A stretch of DNA of 64,000 nt from Achatina immaculata (GCA_009760885.1 CM019693.1:42681433-42745432), one strand, 5' to 3'; numbered from the stretch's first letter, positions 21,855-32,832 are shown. Notes: generated by a model not told the origin, from the letters alone. Made by a program: numbers and translations.

Positions 21855-23011
21855 CTGCGTACTCCTTACAGAAAACTAGAGCACGAATCAATGATCCAGT
21901 CTGCAGGAAAGTATTAGAAAAATGTTGGGCGTCCAATCCCTTTGAACTGTGGTTTAAGCTATTATTTCCTGTACAATTTCCAGAGTGAACATGGTCATGC
22001 TCTTCTAACACATTCCCCAGCAAGAAGATATGAGCTCCACTAGATCCCGGACATGTGGCCGTGGTGTATGTCAGTTGGGAATAAATTTTATTGATGTCCA
22101 TAACTCTGCTGGTACAGAAACCTACACTGACCTGTTTGCTACATCCATGAGGATGGGATACTATAACAGTCAGCACTTTCCCGCTGTCAGGTACAGAATT
22201 TGAAGGTGGTCGTCTCTCTCTTATGTTTTCACGGTACCACAAACACGCTTTCATGTCTAATAATCTATAAGTAACTAAACGTTTCTTAAGTCTACCGGCC
22301 AGAGAAAGATCGTAAGTCATATATTTCAGCTCACACAAGTCTTGTTCTGTGTTTGTTTCTATATAAGGTACTGCTGTCAAACTTGCAACACCAGGACAGA
22401 GACCAGGTGTACCACCCTTATCAAAGAAAAGATGACAAGTGGTATGTTGTCCTTCTTGTTCATCATACACAACGTGGGCCGCCGTTCGTATATAAATCAC
22501 AGCATACGTAATTTTTGCTGATGAAGAATCTTCGCATGTAGAACAGTAACACCATTTGCTGACCTTCTCCACTTTCCACACCCACCCGGTCCCTGTTCTC
22601 ATACCCGTACTGCAACTCTCCTCACAGAATGGGTAAGGGTCGTCACTGTGAGGCCAAGTCTTAGGTCTCCTGTCACTGACATAATTGACAGACACTCTCA
22701 CAGTCAGGTCTGACATAGCACGAATAAGATTAAACAAGTTATCATTCTTGTAATCTGGGGGAAGATCTTCCATAGAAAACTGGCCTACAGGTACAAAGTT
22801 CTGGTGTCCTGGATTCTTCTTACAAAAGTTTAAATGTTTGTGAAGATCTGCCTCTCCTCCATAACTGACTTCAACTTCACAAGTTCCTGGTAGATAGATA
22901 TGATCATCACTGTTCTTATTATCACAGATTTGCACAAATAAGTTTGTAAATGGATAATAGGCAGTCAATAAGAAAATGATGCTAGTAAAAATCAGAACAA
23001 AACAGCTCGAC
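21855..23011 (-). CDS. secreted trypsin-fold-like peptidase, large exon
   Basis: The minus-strand frame is open from about 23,022 to 21,658. A strong donor (GCAG then GTAAAAG, intron from 21,854) suggests the coding exon ends at 21,855 in phase 1; the rest of the open frame is probably intron. The exon starts with a hydrophobic run (CFVLIFTSIIFLLTA) that looks like a signal peptide core, but no in-frame Met is present, so the start is probably in an upstream exon; CTAG at 23,012-23,015 is one possible acceptor. Counting from 22,968: GTGW (126-129), TAAHVV with His165, MTYDLSL with Asp220 and CPGSSGAH with Ser310. Order and spacing fit a chymotrypsin-like His/Asp/Ser triad. There are many Cys. 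Substrate and role are unknown; catalysis is inferred from motifs only. Confidence 0.62.
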
Positions 23012-23129
23012 CTAGCACTATGTTAAACTTACGCACCAACACAAGATTACTTACTCTGAAGAACTTGTTGAAGTATATTATGAAGACTTACAAAGAATGT
23101 CAGATCACCTAATATTTTAATATTTATAT
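23012..23129. other. spacer upstream of the protease-like exon
   Basis: No promoter or coding feature recognised. If the gene has an upstream first exon, it lies beyond the mobile elements that begin at 23,130. Confidence 0.4.
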
Positions 23130-23262
23130 GTGGCATGGATGCCATAACAGGAGAAGAAACACATTCGAACGTAATAGACAAATGTGCCCAGAAGAAGAAT
23201 GACAGAGGAGACAGGCTCATACAATTCTGCGAAGAGAATCACTTAGTAGAAAAAAGCTACAA
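23130..23262 (+). pseudogene. small RTE-like endonuclease fragment
   Basis: The plus strand shows DAITGEETHSNVIDKCAQKK then DRGDRLIQFCEENHLV, the block that follows GDFNAKVG in RTE-type endonucleases (compare NGERLCSFCEEN at 1075-1105). The fragment stops at the border of the next element. Confidence 0.6.
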
Positions 23263-23265
23263 CTC

Positions 23266-23428
23266 ACAAGACCTCTGGGAGTCATGACCCAGGGGGGCCC
23301 ACTCCCCTTAGAGTGTCAGGAGTTTAATAGGGCCGAAACACTTGTCTGGGGGGGGGGGGGGTACTTCCTCTGATGATCTAAGGAGTTGTGTTGTTGCTCC
23401 GCTCTCTACGGTAGAGTTTCCTGCATAT
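23266..23428 (+). repeat. left direct repeat of the restriction-like-endonuclease element
   Basis: Runs from ACAAGACCTCTGGGAGTCAT to GTTTCCTGCATAT with G13 in the middle. It matches 27,021-27,180 nearly base for base except for homopolymer length, and also 38,789-38,955 on the other strand, where it is the 3' end of the second copy. A CTCTCTACGGTAGAG hairpin-like palindrome closes it. Confidence 0.85.
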
Positions 23429-23574
23429 AGAGCACGGTGATGCCATTGACAATCGAGAAAGACCCATGGACAGTCGGGAAAGACAACAGACACTGGGAAA
23501 GACCAGAATCCTCACTGGGAAAGCGTCCCTGAACTGGGCTGTCCGGGCCAGCAACCCTGTCAGCCGACATACTA

Positions 23575-24030
23575 TTGCTACAAAGTCCAAAAAGAATAAA
23601 TGCCCCCAGGATTCACCGAAAAGGGGGAGGGGAGAATGATGGATCCACAGGTGACTATACGGAAACGACCATGCCAGCCCAAATTAATTCGAGTTCAAAA
23701 CAGCGGATGGAATATCCATGCATCTGTGGCAGGAAATGTAACACTCAATGTGGCATGAACATACACAGAACGAAGAAAGGATGTGGTGGTTCCTTGCTGC
23801 CCAATACTCAACAGTACACTGTGACGCCAGTCTCAGATAAGACATTAGAAGATCTCTGTCAGGATATAATCCACAGTACAGAGAATATTCAGGTTGAGTC
23901 AGGCAGCAGGGAGGCAATGCAGCCCTCCGACGAGACCAGAGACAAGATTAACTTTCCACAAGCAAGTGCAAAAAGTATATGGGAGAACCTAGACGCTGGA
24001 TTATGCAAAGAACTGGACAAACAGCTATGA
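23575..24030 (+). pseudogene. restriction-like-endonuclease element copy 1: N-terminal zinc finger
   Basis: A 151-residue frame has a Cys/His finger (PCICGRKCNTQCGMNIHRTK followed by a further Cys), as in R2-type proteins where the N-terminal finger binds DNA. The frame is open upstream of the first Leu and the real start is unclear. TGA at 24,028-24,030 ends it; the same frame continues beyond (GKILEQKLEAFGN). Confidence 0.72.
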
Positions 24031-24378
24031 GGAAAAATCCTGGAGCAAAAGCTGGAAGCATTTGGTAACATCATATATCTTCACTGCCACAAAGAGTTTG
24101 GAACTAAACAGGCAAAAAGAGAAAATGTGACACCAAGAAAGTCCAGAAGTCAGAGGAAAATAGAAGCAATAAGACAGCAGAACAACCATGCCCGGAAAAT
24201 GTTCAAGAAGGCACATGAATCAGAAAAAGAAGGACTAAGACAGGTTTGGCAGCATCTAAAATCCCAGCACAATGCCCTTTGCAGAGCTGAAAGACTATGT
24301 AAAAGGAAGAGGGAAACCAGATACGCAAGAGAGAAGTTCTACAGAGATCCCTTCGGATTTGCCAAGCAGTTATTTTAA
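24031..24378 (+). pseudogene. restriction-like-endonuclease element copy 1: linker before the reverse transcriptase
   Basis: Continues the frame of the zinc-finger part with a Lys/Arg/Gln-rich stretch (KSRSQRKIEAIRQQNNHARK) and RDPFGFAKQLF, a block that is usual just before the reverse transcriptase. It is closed by TAA at 24,376-24,378. Confidence 0.68.
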
Positions 24379-25372
24379 CAGCCAAAATCAGGTACGCTGA
24401 AAGCAGGTAAGGAGGTGCTCGAGGAACATCTGAGCAAGACATACTCTGATAAAAATCAGCATACACCTCTCGAGCAGATGAAATGTCTAGTGTGGCCCTG
24501 TGCACTAGGCAGCAAATTCAAATGCAGCCCACCAACCTTACAAGAAGTAGAGAGCGTTGTAAGAAAAGCTAAAGGCAAGTCAGCACCAGGCCCAAATGGC
24601 GTTCCTTACATACTATACAAAAGATGCCCTGAAGTACTAAAGAAGCTTCATAAACTCCTACGAACAGCATGGACCAAAGGAGTCATATGTAAAGAATGGA
24701 AAAAGGCTAACGGAGTATACATCCCCAAGGAGCAGAATTCCACTGAAATCAACCAGGTCAGGCCGATCTCACTTCTGAATGTGGAAGGAAATATATTCTT
24801 CTCTGTGATGGCAAAAAGACTAACAACATACATCCTAGACAATGGTTACGTTGATACATCCGTGCAGAAGGGAAGAATTCTAGGTTTCCCAGGATGTCTC
24901 GAGCATGCGTCAATGGTTTGGGAAGCTATTCAGCAGGCAAAATCTGGAAATCAAGATCTACAGGTAATATAGCTTGACCTAGCCAATGCGTATGGCTCAG
25001 TACCGCAACAGATGATATGGCTAGCACTAGACATGTATCATGTGCCGAAAGAAATCACAAACATGCTGCAAAGGGCAATTCACAGGGTTCCTCATGAAGT
25101 TTGGAACATCAGGATATATTACAAGATGGATCGAGCTCCAGGTAGGAATTGCAATGGTTTGTACAATATCTCCCATACTGTTCGTACTAGCCATGCAAGT
25201 AATCCTGAGAGCAGCAGAAGGAGCAGCAGAAGGCCAAAGGTTCAGAAATAGATGTCAAATGCCACCACTAAAAGCATTCATGGATGACACAACGGTAATA
25301 ACAACCAGTGAAGCACAGGCACGAAAGATGTTAGAGCGCGTTTGGACAGCCTTATCATATGGTGACGCATGA
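24379..25372 (+). pseudogene. restriction-like-endonuclease element copy 1: reverse transcriptase
   Basis: Blocks in order: KGKSAPGPNGVPYILYKRCP, RPISLLNVEGNIFFSV, DTSVQKGRILGFPGCLEH, motif A (LDLANAYGSV) just after a TAG at 24,970-24,972 where copy 2 has Trp, TRWIELQVGIA, and motif C FMDD (in AFMDDTTV, near 25,280). The frame shifts in the 25,080-25,130 region between motif A and the substrate-binding block. The catalytic Asp residues are kept. Confidence 0.82.
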
Positions 25373-26619
25373 TCTTCAAGCCAAAGAAGTCAAGAAGCCT
25401 GTCACTCAGAAAGGGGAAAGTGATAGAAAGATCGTACACAGTGGCAAATCAAATAATCCCAACTGTAGGGGAAGAGCCAGTGAAGAACCTTGGCAGAGTA
25501 TATGATGCATCCATGAAGGACTCAAGTGCTGTGAAGCAGGTTATAGAAATGGCGCAGAATGGATTGAGCATCATAGACAAAAGCAAGCTACTTGGAAAGT
25601 TCAAAATATGGTGCATCCAGTTCATGCTGATTCCAGAACTGATGTAGCCACTACTCATTTACGAAGTAAGTACCAGCACAGTAGAGGCAGTCGAAAGAAA
25701 GATAAATAAATCCATAAGAAAGTGGTTGGGCGTACCACCAGGATTAACTGATGTAGCGCTGTACTGCAAGAAGGGGAAATTGCAGCTGCCATTCAAATCT
25801 GTGGTTGAAGAATACAAGGTAGGAAAAACAAGACTTGCAATGATGCTAAAAGAATCTACAGATCTGGTGGTACGAGAAGTGTAGCCAACACTTAAAACTG
25901 GACGAAAATGGAAAGTAGGTGAGGAAGTGACCACAGACAGGGAAACACAGGAGCTGAAAGAAGTAATAGGGTACACCCAGACCAACAGAAGGGGATTTGG
26001 TCATGGCGAAATCAAATGGTGGTCAAAGGCCTCCTGCAAGGAAAGAAGGGATATGATCATCAGTGAAGTAAGGGATTCAGAGGATGACAAGCGAGTCCAG
26101 AAGGCAGTCCAACAATCACAACAAGGGCAATGGACAACATGGGAGGAAGTCCTGCAGAGATCACTAACATGTAATGACATCTGGAAAATGGCACCCTTGA
26201 GGCTCAGCTTCATCATCAGAGCTACTTATGACCTTCTGCCTACAGGCTCCAACCTATACAAATGGGGTTTATCAGAAGATACAAAGTGCCCTCTCTGCAG
26301 CGAAAGGCAAACATTGGAACATGTGCTGTCAGCATGTAGAGTGTCTTTAGGGCAAGGACGGTACTCCTGGTGGCACAATAGAGTGTTGCAGGAACTAGCA
26401 GCCATCGTAGACAGGGCAAAAGCAAATAACAGCAAAAGAGTTGAGGTCCCACCTAAATACTTCATAGGCGCTGGTACGACATCAAATATTGAAATCAGGG
26501 ACATTCCCTTACCATCACTGCTAGATGGTACATATGACTGGGATGTGATAGCGGACCTTCCAGGAAGAAGAATTACCCGACTGGCATCAAGAACACAGGA
26601 ATGCGACCGGATATTGTAG
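25369..26619 (+). pseudogene. restriction-like-endonuclease element copy 1: thumb and Cys/His region
   Basis: Mostly one reading frame with TAG at 25,645 (copy 2: Trp) and 25,881 (copy 2: Gln). It contains KSRSLSLRKGKV, SVVEEYKVGKTRL, RRGFGHGE, SFIIRATYDLLP and a Cys/His knuckle CPLCSERQTLEHVLSAC, then GRYSWWHNRVLQEL. This matches the region between the reverse transcriptase and the endonuclease in R2/R4/Hero-like proteins. Confidence 0.78.
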
Positions 26620-26960
26620 TGTACTCCACAGGAAAACATAAATTAATAATGATCGAGCTTAGGGTCCCATACGAAACTAGAATAGAGGAACAGCATTTAT
26701 TCAAATTGGAGAAGTACAATGACCTGGTCAAGCAACTTAGGTAGGGGGCAGGAATCAGGGCAAAGGTGATAGCTGTAGAAGTGGGAGCTAGAGGATTCGT
26801 AGTAACATCAGCATATGACTTATGTAAACAACTGGGCATAAGGGACAAGCAAGAGCAAGGGCATTGAAAAGCCTTTCAGAAACAGCAGAAAAGGCCTCAT
26901 GCTGGCTGTGGAGCATGCGAAACAAGCATTGGGAACATAAGTAATTTCATTTGCCACAAC
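26575..26960 (+). pseudogene. restriction-like-endonuclease element copy 1: endonuclease domain
   Basis: In the next frame, GMRPDIVVYSTGKHKLIMIE then LRVPYETRIEEQHLFKLEKY, then a TAG and EVGARGFVVTSAYDLCKQLG. This is the RPD...E core of restriction-like endonucleases (catalytic Asp and Glu visible). The frame differs from the preceding part, so one shift lies near 26,600. Copy 2 carries the same domain at 39,400-39,060 on the minus strand. Confidence 0.75.
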
Positions 26961-27020
26961 CAATACCAGTCCTCCGTAGCTAAATCGTTAAAGACGCACT
27001 TAAAAAAAAAGCAACAACTA

Positions 27021-27180
27021 ACAAGACCTCTGGGAGTCATGACCCAGAGGGGCCCACTCCCCTTAGAGTGTCTGGAGTTTAATAGGGCCGAAACACTTGT
27101 CTGAGGGGGGATACTTCCTCTGATGATCTAAGGAGTTGTGTTGTTGTTCCGCTCTCTACGGTAGAGAGTTTCCTGCATAT
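27021..27180 (+). repeat. right direct repeat of the restriction-like-endonuclease element
   Basis: Matches 23,266-23,428. Preceded by an A9 run at 27,002-27,010. A CTCTCTA/TAGAGAG inverted repeat with a CGG loop lies near its end (27,152-27,168). Confidence 0.85.
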
Positions 27181-27213
27181 GGACTACATTTTCTCAACAT
27201 AATAAGAGAAACC

Positions 27214-28520
27214 AGAAGGTCCGAGAATTAAGTAATGAGTCTGATTTTATTATGGCCAAGATAAAAATGCCGTCTATGAAGCATAGCACGGAATTCAAAT
27301 AGGCAACCTTCATCAATAATGTAGCAACTTTTCATCGCTGCCCGATAAACAGACGACAAACAAGCCCTCATTTTGTTATCTAGGCAGAGGTGCATTGTTA
27401 CGTAATCAGCATGGAGCAAAAAAGCTAACATTAAATTCTGTTTAAAACTGGGAGAAAGTTCCAATGAGACAGTTGAATTGATGCGACAAGTTTATGGGGA
27501 TAACTGTTTATCTCTTGCTCAGATATTCAGGTGGTATTCACGATTCAAAAGTGGTGTGGAAACGATTGCAAATGCAACTAGACATGGACGCCCAATTTAT
27601 GTTTCTAATGAAGAACTCAATGCAAAATTCAGAGAACGGATACAAGAAGATCGTTGTTTGACTGTGAAGATGATGGCAGATGAATTTGGTGTTAGCCTAG
27701 AGACCATTCGTAAAATTTTAGTGGAAGACTTGGGCAAGAAAAAAGTTCCTTGCCGGTTTATACCACATTCGTTGTCTGATGACCAAAAACATCAGCGTGT
27801 TGAGTATGCAAAAGACATCATCAAAACGTGTCGCAGAAATAAAAATTTCTTAAACATGATTGTTGCAGAGGATGAAACATGGATTTTCCGCTATGATCCC
27901 ACAACTAAACGCCAAAGTGCTCAGTGGAAGTCATCATCATCACCAAAAGGCAAACAATTTCGTCTTCAAAAGTCAAAAGTGAAGACAATGTTGGTGTGCT
28001 TCTACGACAGCCAAGGAGTTATTCACAAAGAATTTATTCCAGAGGGACAGACTGTCACTGCCAAAGTTTATTTAAGTATTTTGAAACGCCTATTGAGAAA
28101 GATTCTCCGAGTATTCAACACCTGGCAGTTTTTTCCTTCTTCATGATAATACACCAGCTCGCCGGGCAGTAGTTGTACAGGAATGTTTGGCCTAGAAAAC
28201 AAGTGTGTGTTCTCAACTATCCACCCTATTCCCCAGATTTGTCTCCCTGTGATTATTTTCTATTAATTTTTCTCAAAATTAAATTAACCATTTAAAGGAC
28301 GCTTCTTTGATGATACTGATGACATCCAAAGGGCCGTAACATCGAGTTTATGTGCTATACCAATAGAAAAACTGCAGAGGTCGTTCTAGTGTTTGTTAGA
28401 TCGTGCCACTCTCTGTATCAATGCACAAGGGGCTTACTTTGAATAAAAATAGAGGTTATATCTTCAATTGTTGTTTATTTTATTTTTGAATGTAATTAGT
28501 CTCATTACTTGTCAGACCTT
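27214..28520 (+). mobile_element. mariner-like transposon
   Basis: The right end reads, on the minus strand, CAAGGTCTGACAAGTAATGA next to TA; the left end reads AGAAGGTCCGAGAATTAAGT then AATGAG. The two are imperfect inverted repeats. The transposase lies between. Length of 1.3 kb is standard for mariner. Confidence 0.8.
27412..28290 (+). pseudogene. mariner-like transposase, frameshifted
   Basis: An ATG at 27,412 (MEQKS) loses frame within five codons; the main frame continues through NIKFCLKLGESSNETVELMR to 28,146. It shows a paired helix-turn-helix region (SLAQIFRWYSRFKSG, GRPIYVSNEE), WVPH-like FIPHSL, the first catalytic Asp in VAEDETWI, and after a frameshift near 28,125 the second in LLHDNTPARRA and the third in YSPDLSPCDYF (DD34D pattern). 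All three acidic residues are present, but two frameshifts and a stop disable it. Confidence 0.82.
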
Positions 28521-29030
28521 GTAAATACATGGAAAATTCCAAGAGATAGAAAAAGAATGCAGACTGATTATATCATGATAAGAAAAATGTCAAACAGGTT
28601 AAGACATACCCAGGAACAGATATAAGAACAGTGCCAAACAAGTCAAGACGTACTCAGGAACAGATCTACAAGAGAATAGTGTCATACAGGTTAAGACATA
28701 ATCCAGGAACAGATAACAGAAAAATATTAAAATACAGGTTACATCTTCAAATGTTGTTTATTTTATTTTTGAATGTAATTAGTCTCATTACTTGTCAGAC
28801 CTTGTAAATACATGGAAAATTCCAAGAGATAGAAAAAATAAAGCAGACTTATTATATCATGATAAGAAAAATGTCAAGCAGGTTAAGACATACCCAGGAA
28901 CAGATCTAAGAACAGTGCCAAACAAGTCAAGACATACTCAGGAACAGATCTACAAGAGAATAGTGTCATACAGGTTAAGACATAATCCAGGAACAGATAG
29001 CAGAAAAATATTAAGCAGATTAAGACATAC
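28460..29030. repeat. 283-bp tandem duplication that includes the mariner right end
   Basis: The unit starting at 28,460 (ATCTTCAATTGTTGTTTATT) recurs at 28,743 with a few changes and runs to about 29,025. It contains the 60-bp right end of the mariner and a unique flank in which AGACATA, CCAGGAACAGAT and CAGGTTA recur. So a second mariner end lies at 28,743-28,805 without an element. Confidence 0.85.
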
Positions 29031-29034
29031 CTAG

Positions 29035-29200
29035 AAGCAGATATTAACTCAGATCATAATCCTGTGGTGATATGAAGAACAAGTCCAAATCTGTCAGAGA
29101 AAGGAAAATTCAACAGGTCGACACAAATGTGTTGAAACAGCAGGATATGCAAGAGAAAATGTTTTGTGTAGGCGAAAAACACATGTGTGTCTCCGTTAAA
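29035..29200 (+). pseudogene. RTE-like endonuclease end fragment
   Basis: ADINSDHNPVV at 29,037-29,072 is the SDHN block that ends RTE-type endonucleases, then a basic linker (SERK-like, QQVDTNVLKQQD). A stop follows directly. No adjacent domain was found. Confidence 0.5.
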
Positions 29201-29638
29201 TTAAGGCATAGAAAAATAAACTCAACAAGAGACAACTGATGTAAAATAGCAATGTTATGTCAGTATAGTACTGGCACAAGGGAAATAACAAGTTTATTCA
29301 TTAAGATGGAGAGTTATGTCACGAACCTTCAGAAAAAAGTTTCACGAGTCCTTTTTGTTGATAAAACTGACTAAAGTGAACTAGTTCAGTACTGAAAGTC
29401 TGATCTTCACGAGGAAGGTGAGAAGTTTCCAGAACCTAACAGCCCGAGATGCAATTGGCACAAGTTGGAAACAGTGAAGAAATGAAATATCACAAGCTTT
29501 CACAGTGGAGCCGGAAATATACAAACATAGAAGGCTCAGACAGAATAAGACTTAGACGAGAGACTCAGACATGCATGATTAGAAGGACTCAGTCAGAGAG
29601 TGATAGTATGATATTTTGATAGTCAGAGTTAGTTTTTC
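29201..29638. other. spacer without a recognised gene
   Basis: No coding frame or repeat recognised. Confidence 0.5.
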
Positions 29639-30017
29639 CAGTCATTGCTGAGAGGTGGAACCATTGTTTCAGTCATGGTTGAGTGGTAGAACCACTTCTT
29701 CAGTTATGGTTGAGAGGTAGAACCACTTCTTTAGTCATGGTTGAGAGGTAGAACCACTTCTTCAGTTATGGTTGAGATGTAGAACCACTTCTTCAGTTAT
29801 GGTTGAGATGTAGAACCACTTCTTCAGTCATGGTTGAGAGGTAGAACCACTTCTTCAGTCATGGTTGAGATGTAGAACCACTTCTTCAGTCATGGTTGAG
29901 AGGTAGAACCACTTCTTCAGTCATGGTTGAGGGGTAGAACAACTGCTTCAATCATGGTTGAGAGGTAGAACCACTTCTTCAGTCATGGTTGAGGGGTAGA
30001 ACAACTGCTTCAGTCAT
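29639..30017. repeat. 31-bp minisatellite, about twelve copies
   Basis: Unit CAGTCATGGTTGAGAGGTAG then AACCACTTCTT repeats at 31-bp spacing (29,670; 29,701; 29,732; 29,763 and so on). Variants with GATGT or GGGGT at the same place alternate. Confidence 0.93.
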
Positions 30018-30693
30018 GTAAAGTACTGTTGCTTGTCCCGTTAGGACATAATTGTGTGTAGGAGTGTTGGATCATGTTACTTAAGAGTTTTTGAGTTGTG
30101 ATACCAGGTGAGCTTCTCCTACTGTTAGTGTAGGACTTAGGATGGAAAGTTTGGATGTATTGATTAATTATTTTGAGCAGTGTGGTTACTCGGATTGAAG
30201 TCTGTAAGTACGAGTATGTCTTGAGTCATATTTTCCTCCTATGGCGAGGTAACTCCTTCGCCGGAACAGTTGGCATTTTTTTTTTTTTTTGGTTTTGTCT
30301 GATAATTTTAACCTAATCCATCCCTCATCTTGTCATCCCCGTCTAATTCCCATATTAAAGCTTTGGTGGTTCTGTGAAAACTATACATTGGAGACTGTCA
30401 TGATAACATGTTCGTTTCTCGTATTGTATCTTGGAACGACACGCTGGTTATCAATGGTTTTGTGGTCAAGGATATCTATATTACCAAAGTGTGAACTTGT
30501 GGTATGCTGTTATTTTGCGTGTAGTTAAATAACAATAAAATAGTTGATTCCAATTTCCACATTTCAGTAAAACACACAGCTGGCAAGGGTTGACTAGTCT
30601 ATCAATCAGCTATTATCTAAAAAGACATTCTAGTCTTACATTGTAGTTGAAGTATTCTTGCATGATTATTCTTGTTTAATGTCTAACATAGAG

Positions 30694-30729
<36 letters not shown>

Positions 30730-31790
30730 GTTGTGAAAGGTCATTCGATGCTCCACCAGTGTACGGGGTGGAGAAAGGAGTCGCTTGTCACGTGATCGGG
30801 AAGTATAGGACCTATAGATGCCGAAGAATGCGTGGCGGGAAGTGGTCAGAGATCAGACAAGCGGACGCATGGCGGACAAGTACGATTCGTTTGAGCTTAT
30901 GAGTAATTACGTAGCCCTGCCGACCCTCACACTGTGTATATGTGTGTTGTGAATCATAATGTGCTGTGGAGTATGTCATTTATGGATCATATGGATATTC
31001 TAAGTGATTCACGGATTATCGTCATATCTGGTTGGCACACAAGGGTGAGCTTGAACGTTTATGGCGGGCCGAGTTTGTTCGTCTGGCCATGTTTTCGTGA
31101 TATACTCAGCGCCTGCCAAATCATACTGTTTGATATAATGTGTTATGGAAATCATATGTGCTGTAGATTGATGTCAGTATCGTCGTGTATGGAGATTCGA
31201 TGATTCCTGTGGGTTATTCGTCGTGTTTCAGATGGGCATACAAATCAAAGTCCAAGATATGTTCATGTTTCAGTGCATAGACACAAAAATAAAGATTGTG
31301 ATTAGTATGGGGAGGTGAATTTTTAGCAGCAGTGGCTGTCTGTGTTAATGAGTGCGTTGGCACAAAAGGAAGGAGGAAGACTGATTAGTACGGGGAGGTG
31401 GACTGAAGATATTTCACGACATTCATTGCATTAAGATGGAGATGTGAATAGTTATGAGGGGTGGATTCGTAGCAGCAGTGGCTGCATATGTTATTGAGTG
31501 CGTTGGCACAATTTTATGAGAATGTATGCTTTGTTTATGAGGGCTAGAAGAGCCCAGGCCATCCTGGCACATACGTTTTCAGCTATATGTTAGAGAGTTA
31601 TACCTTTTATATAATGTAATATGGTGTTCCATGTATGATGATATATGTTGTCCTATGCATGTAAGTCTGTTGTGGCGTTAATATGGTGTGTCTGGTGCGT
31701 ATAATAAAATAATGATTTATTTAAATGCTTGACTTTGTAATGTCTAATGCATGCCATAAGTATATGTGATTTGCTGCGTAACTGGCATAC
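30018..31790. other. 1.8 kb without a recognised gene, with a CAT run and a local duplication
   Basis: (CAT)12 lies at 30,694-30,729. A 60-bp segment (AGCAGCAGTGGCTG then GAGTGCGTTGGCACAA) occurs at about 31,304-31,365 and again at 31,451-31,513. Short frames such as 30,934-31,203 have no recognisable domain. Confidence 0.6.
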
Positions 31791-32133
31791 AGCGTCCTTG
31801 GAGGGGAGTTCCTGGGTTGTAGGTTAGTTATGGGTGTGAGCCTGGCCACCCAGTACGGCAGTACACAGACCATGGGTTTTGGGTTTCAGATAGGTTGTGG
31901 TCCTGTCCCTCCCATTATTGTCCCCAAATGTGGACTTAGCACCTTGATGAGTTTACAAGATGCCGTGCCGACTGGCGTTGGCTATTATGCTTCTCCAGAG
32001 TACACGATCCTTCATGTAGGCCATCAGTTCAGTTGGTGATCTCTCACACCATCCCGTCAGACTGTCCAGTATAATTTCTCTTGGTCTTCCTCTTCATCTT
32101 CTTCCTTCTATTTTTCCTGTTGTTATAATATTT

Positions 32134-32830
32134 TCAATGCCCCCTCCTCTCATTGCATGTCCTATGAAAGTACATTGTCTCTCTCTTATCTTTTTGACAA
32201 GGTTTTTTTGTCTCTCCAGCTCTTCTCATACATTCTTCATTAGTTATTTGTGCTGTCCAGGGGATTCGCAACATTCTTCTAATAAACCACATTTCTGCTA
32301 CTTCCAATGATTTTCGTGCAGACCTGCCTATTGTCCATGATACACTTCCACATAACAAGATAGGTTCAATATAGCATTTTAGGACTCGTTTTCTAACATT
32401 CATTGATAAGGATGTGTTGCATAATATGTTTCTCATTCTCTGAAATGCAGTCTTTGCTTGGCCTATTCTATTCTTAATTTCAGTTTTGCATTTCCCATCT
32501 GAAGTTATTACTGATCCAAGGTATTTGAATTTCTGCACCTGCTTTAGAGTATTTCTATTTAATTTAATACTGCATTTTGGTAGATTCTGTTTCTTAGATA
32601 TAACCATAGTCTCTGTCTTTTTTATGTTCAAAGTAAGGCCTTTCTGTTCACTTTCTTTAGCGACTTTATCCAAAAGATTTTGCAGATCTTGTTGGTTCTC
32701 AGCTATCAGCACTGTGTCGTCAGCATACCGAACATTGTTAATATTGTATCCTCCAATTTTTATGCCTGGTTCTGTGATGATCTTTCTTAGAATATTCTCG
32801 CTGTACAGAGCAGAAAGTCTAACACAGAGC
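32134..32830 (-). pseudogene. RTE-c copy 1: late reverse transcriptase and tail
   Basis: The minus-strand frame contains ALYSENILRKII, YNINNVRYADDTVLIAENQQ (motif C YADD intact), FKYLGSVITSDGKC, QAKTAFQRMRNILC, YIEPILLCGSVSWT and EMWFIRRMLRIPWTA. Beyond 32,134 a frame change leads to the end of the protein (RGRPREIILDSL, then LWRSIIANASRH) at about 31,935. The first codons of the listed frame are from the inverted part and are not part of the protein. Confidence 0.82.
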
Positions 32831-32832
32831 AT

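Larger units (their letters stand above)
23266..27180 (+). mobile_element. non-LTR element with restriction-like endonuclease, bounded by 160-bp direct repeats
   Basis: A 3.9-kb plus-strand element encodes an N-terminal zinc finger, a reverse transcriptase and a C-terminal restriction-like (PD-D/ExK type) endonuclease, the order found in the R2/R4/NeSL/Hero group. Its outer ends are direct repeats, 23,266-23,428 and 27,021-27,180. Several stops at sites where the second copy (38,789-41,181) has sense codons show decay. The repeats may be real terminal repeats or the 3' end of an older tandem copy. Confidence 0.8.

Noticed and set aside
30934..31203. 89-codon plus-strand frame
   Set aside because: No recognisable family, no promoter or splice evidence; length is within chance for this composition.
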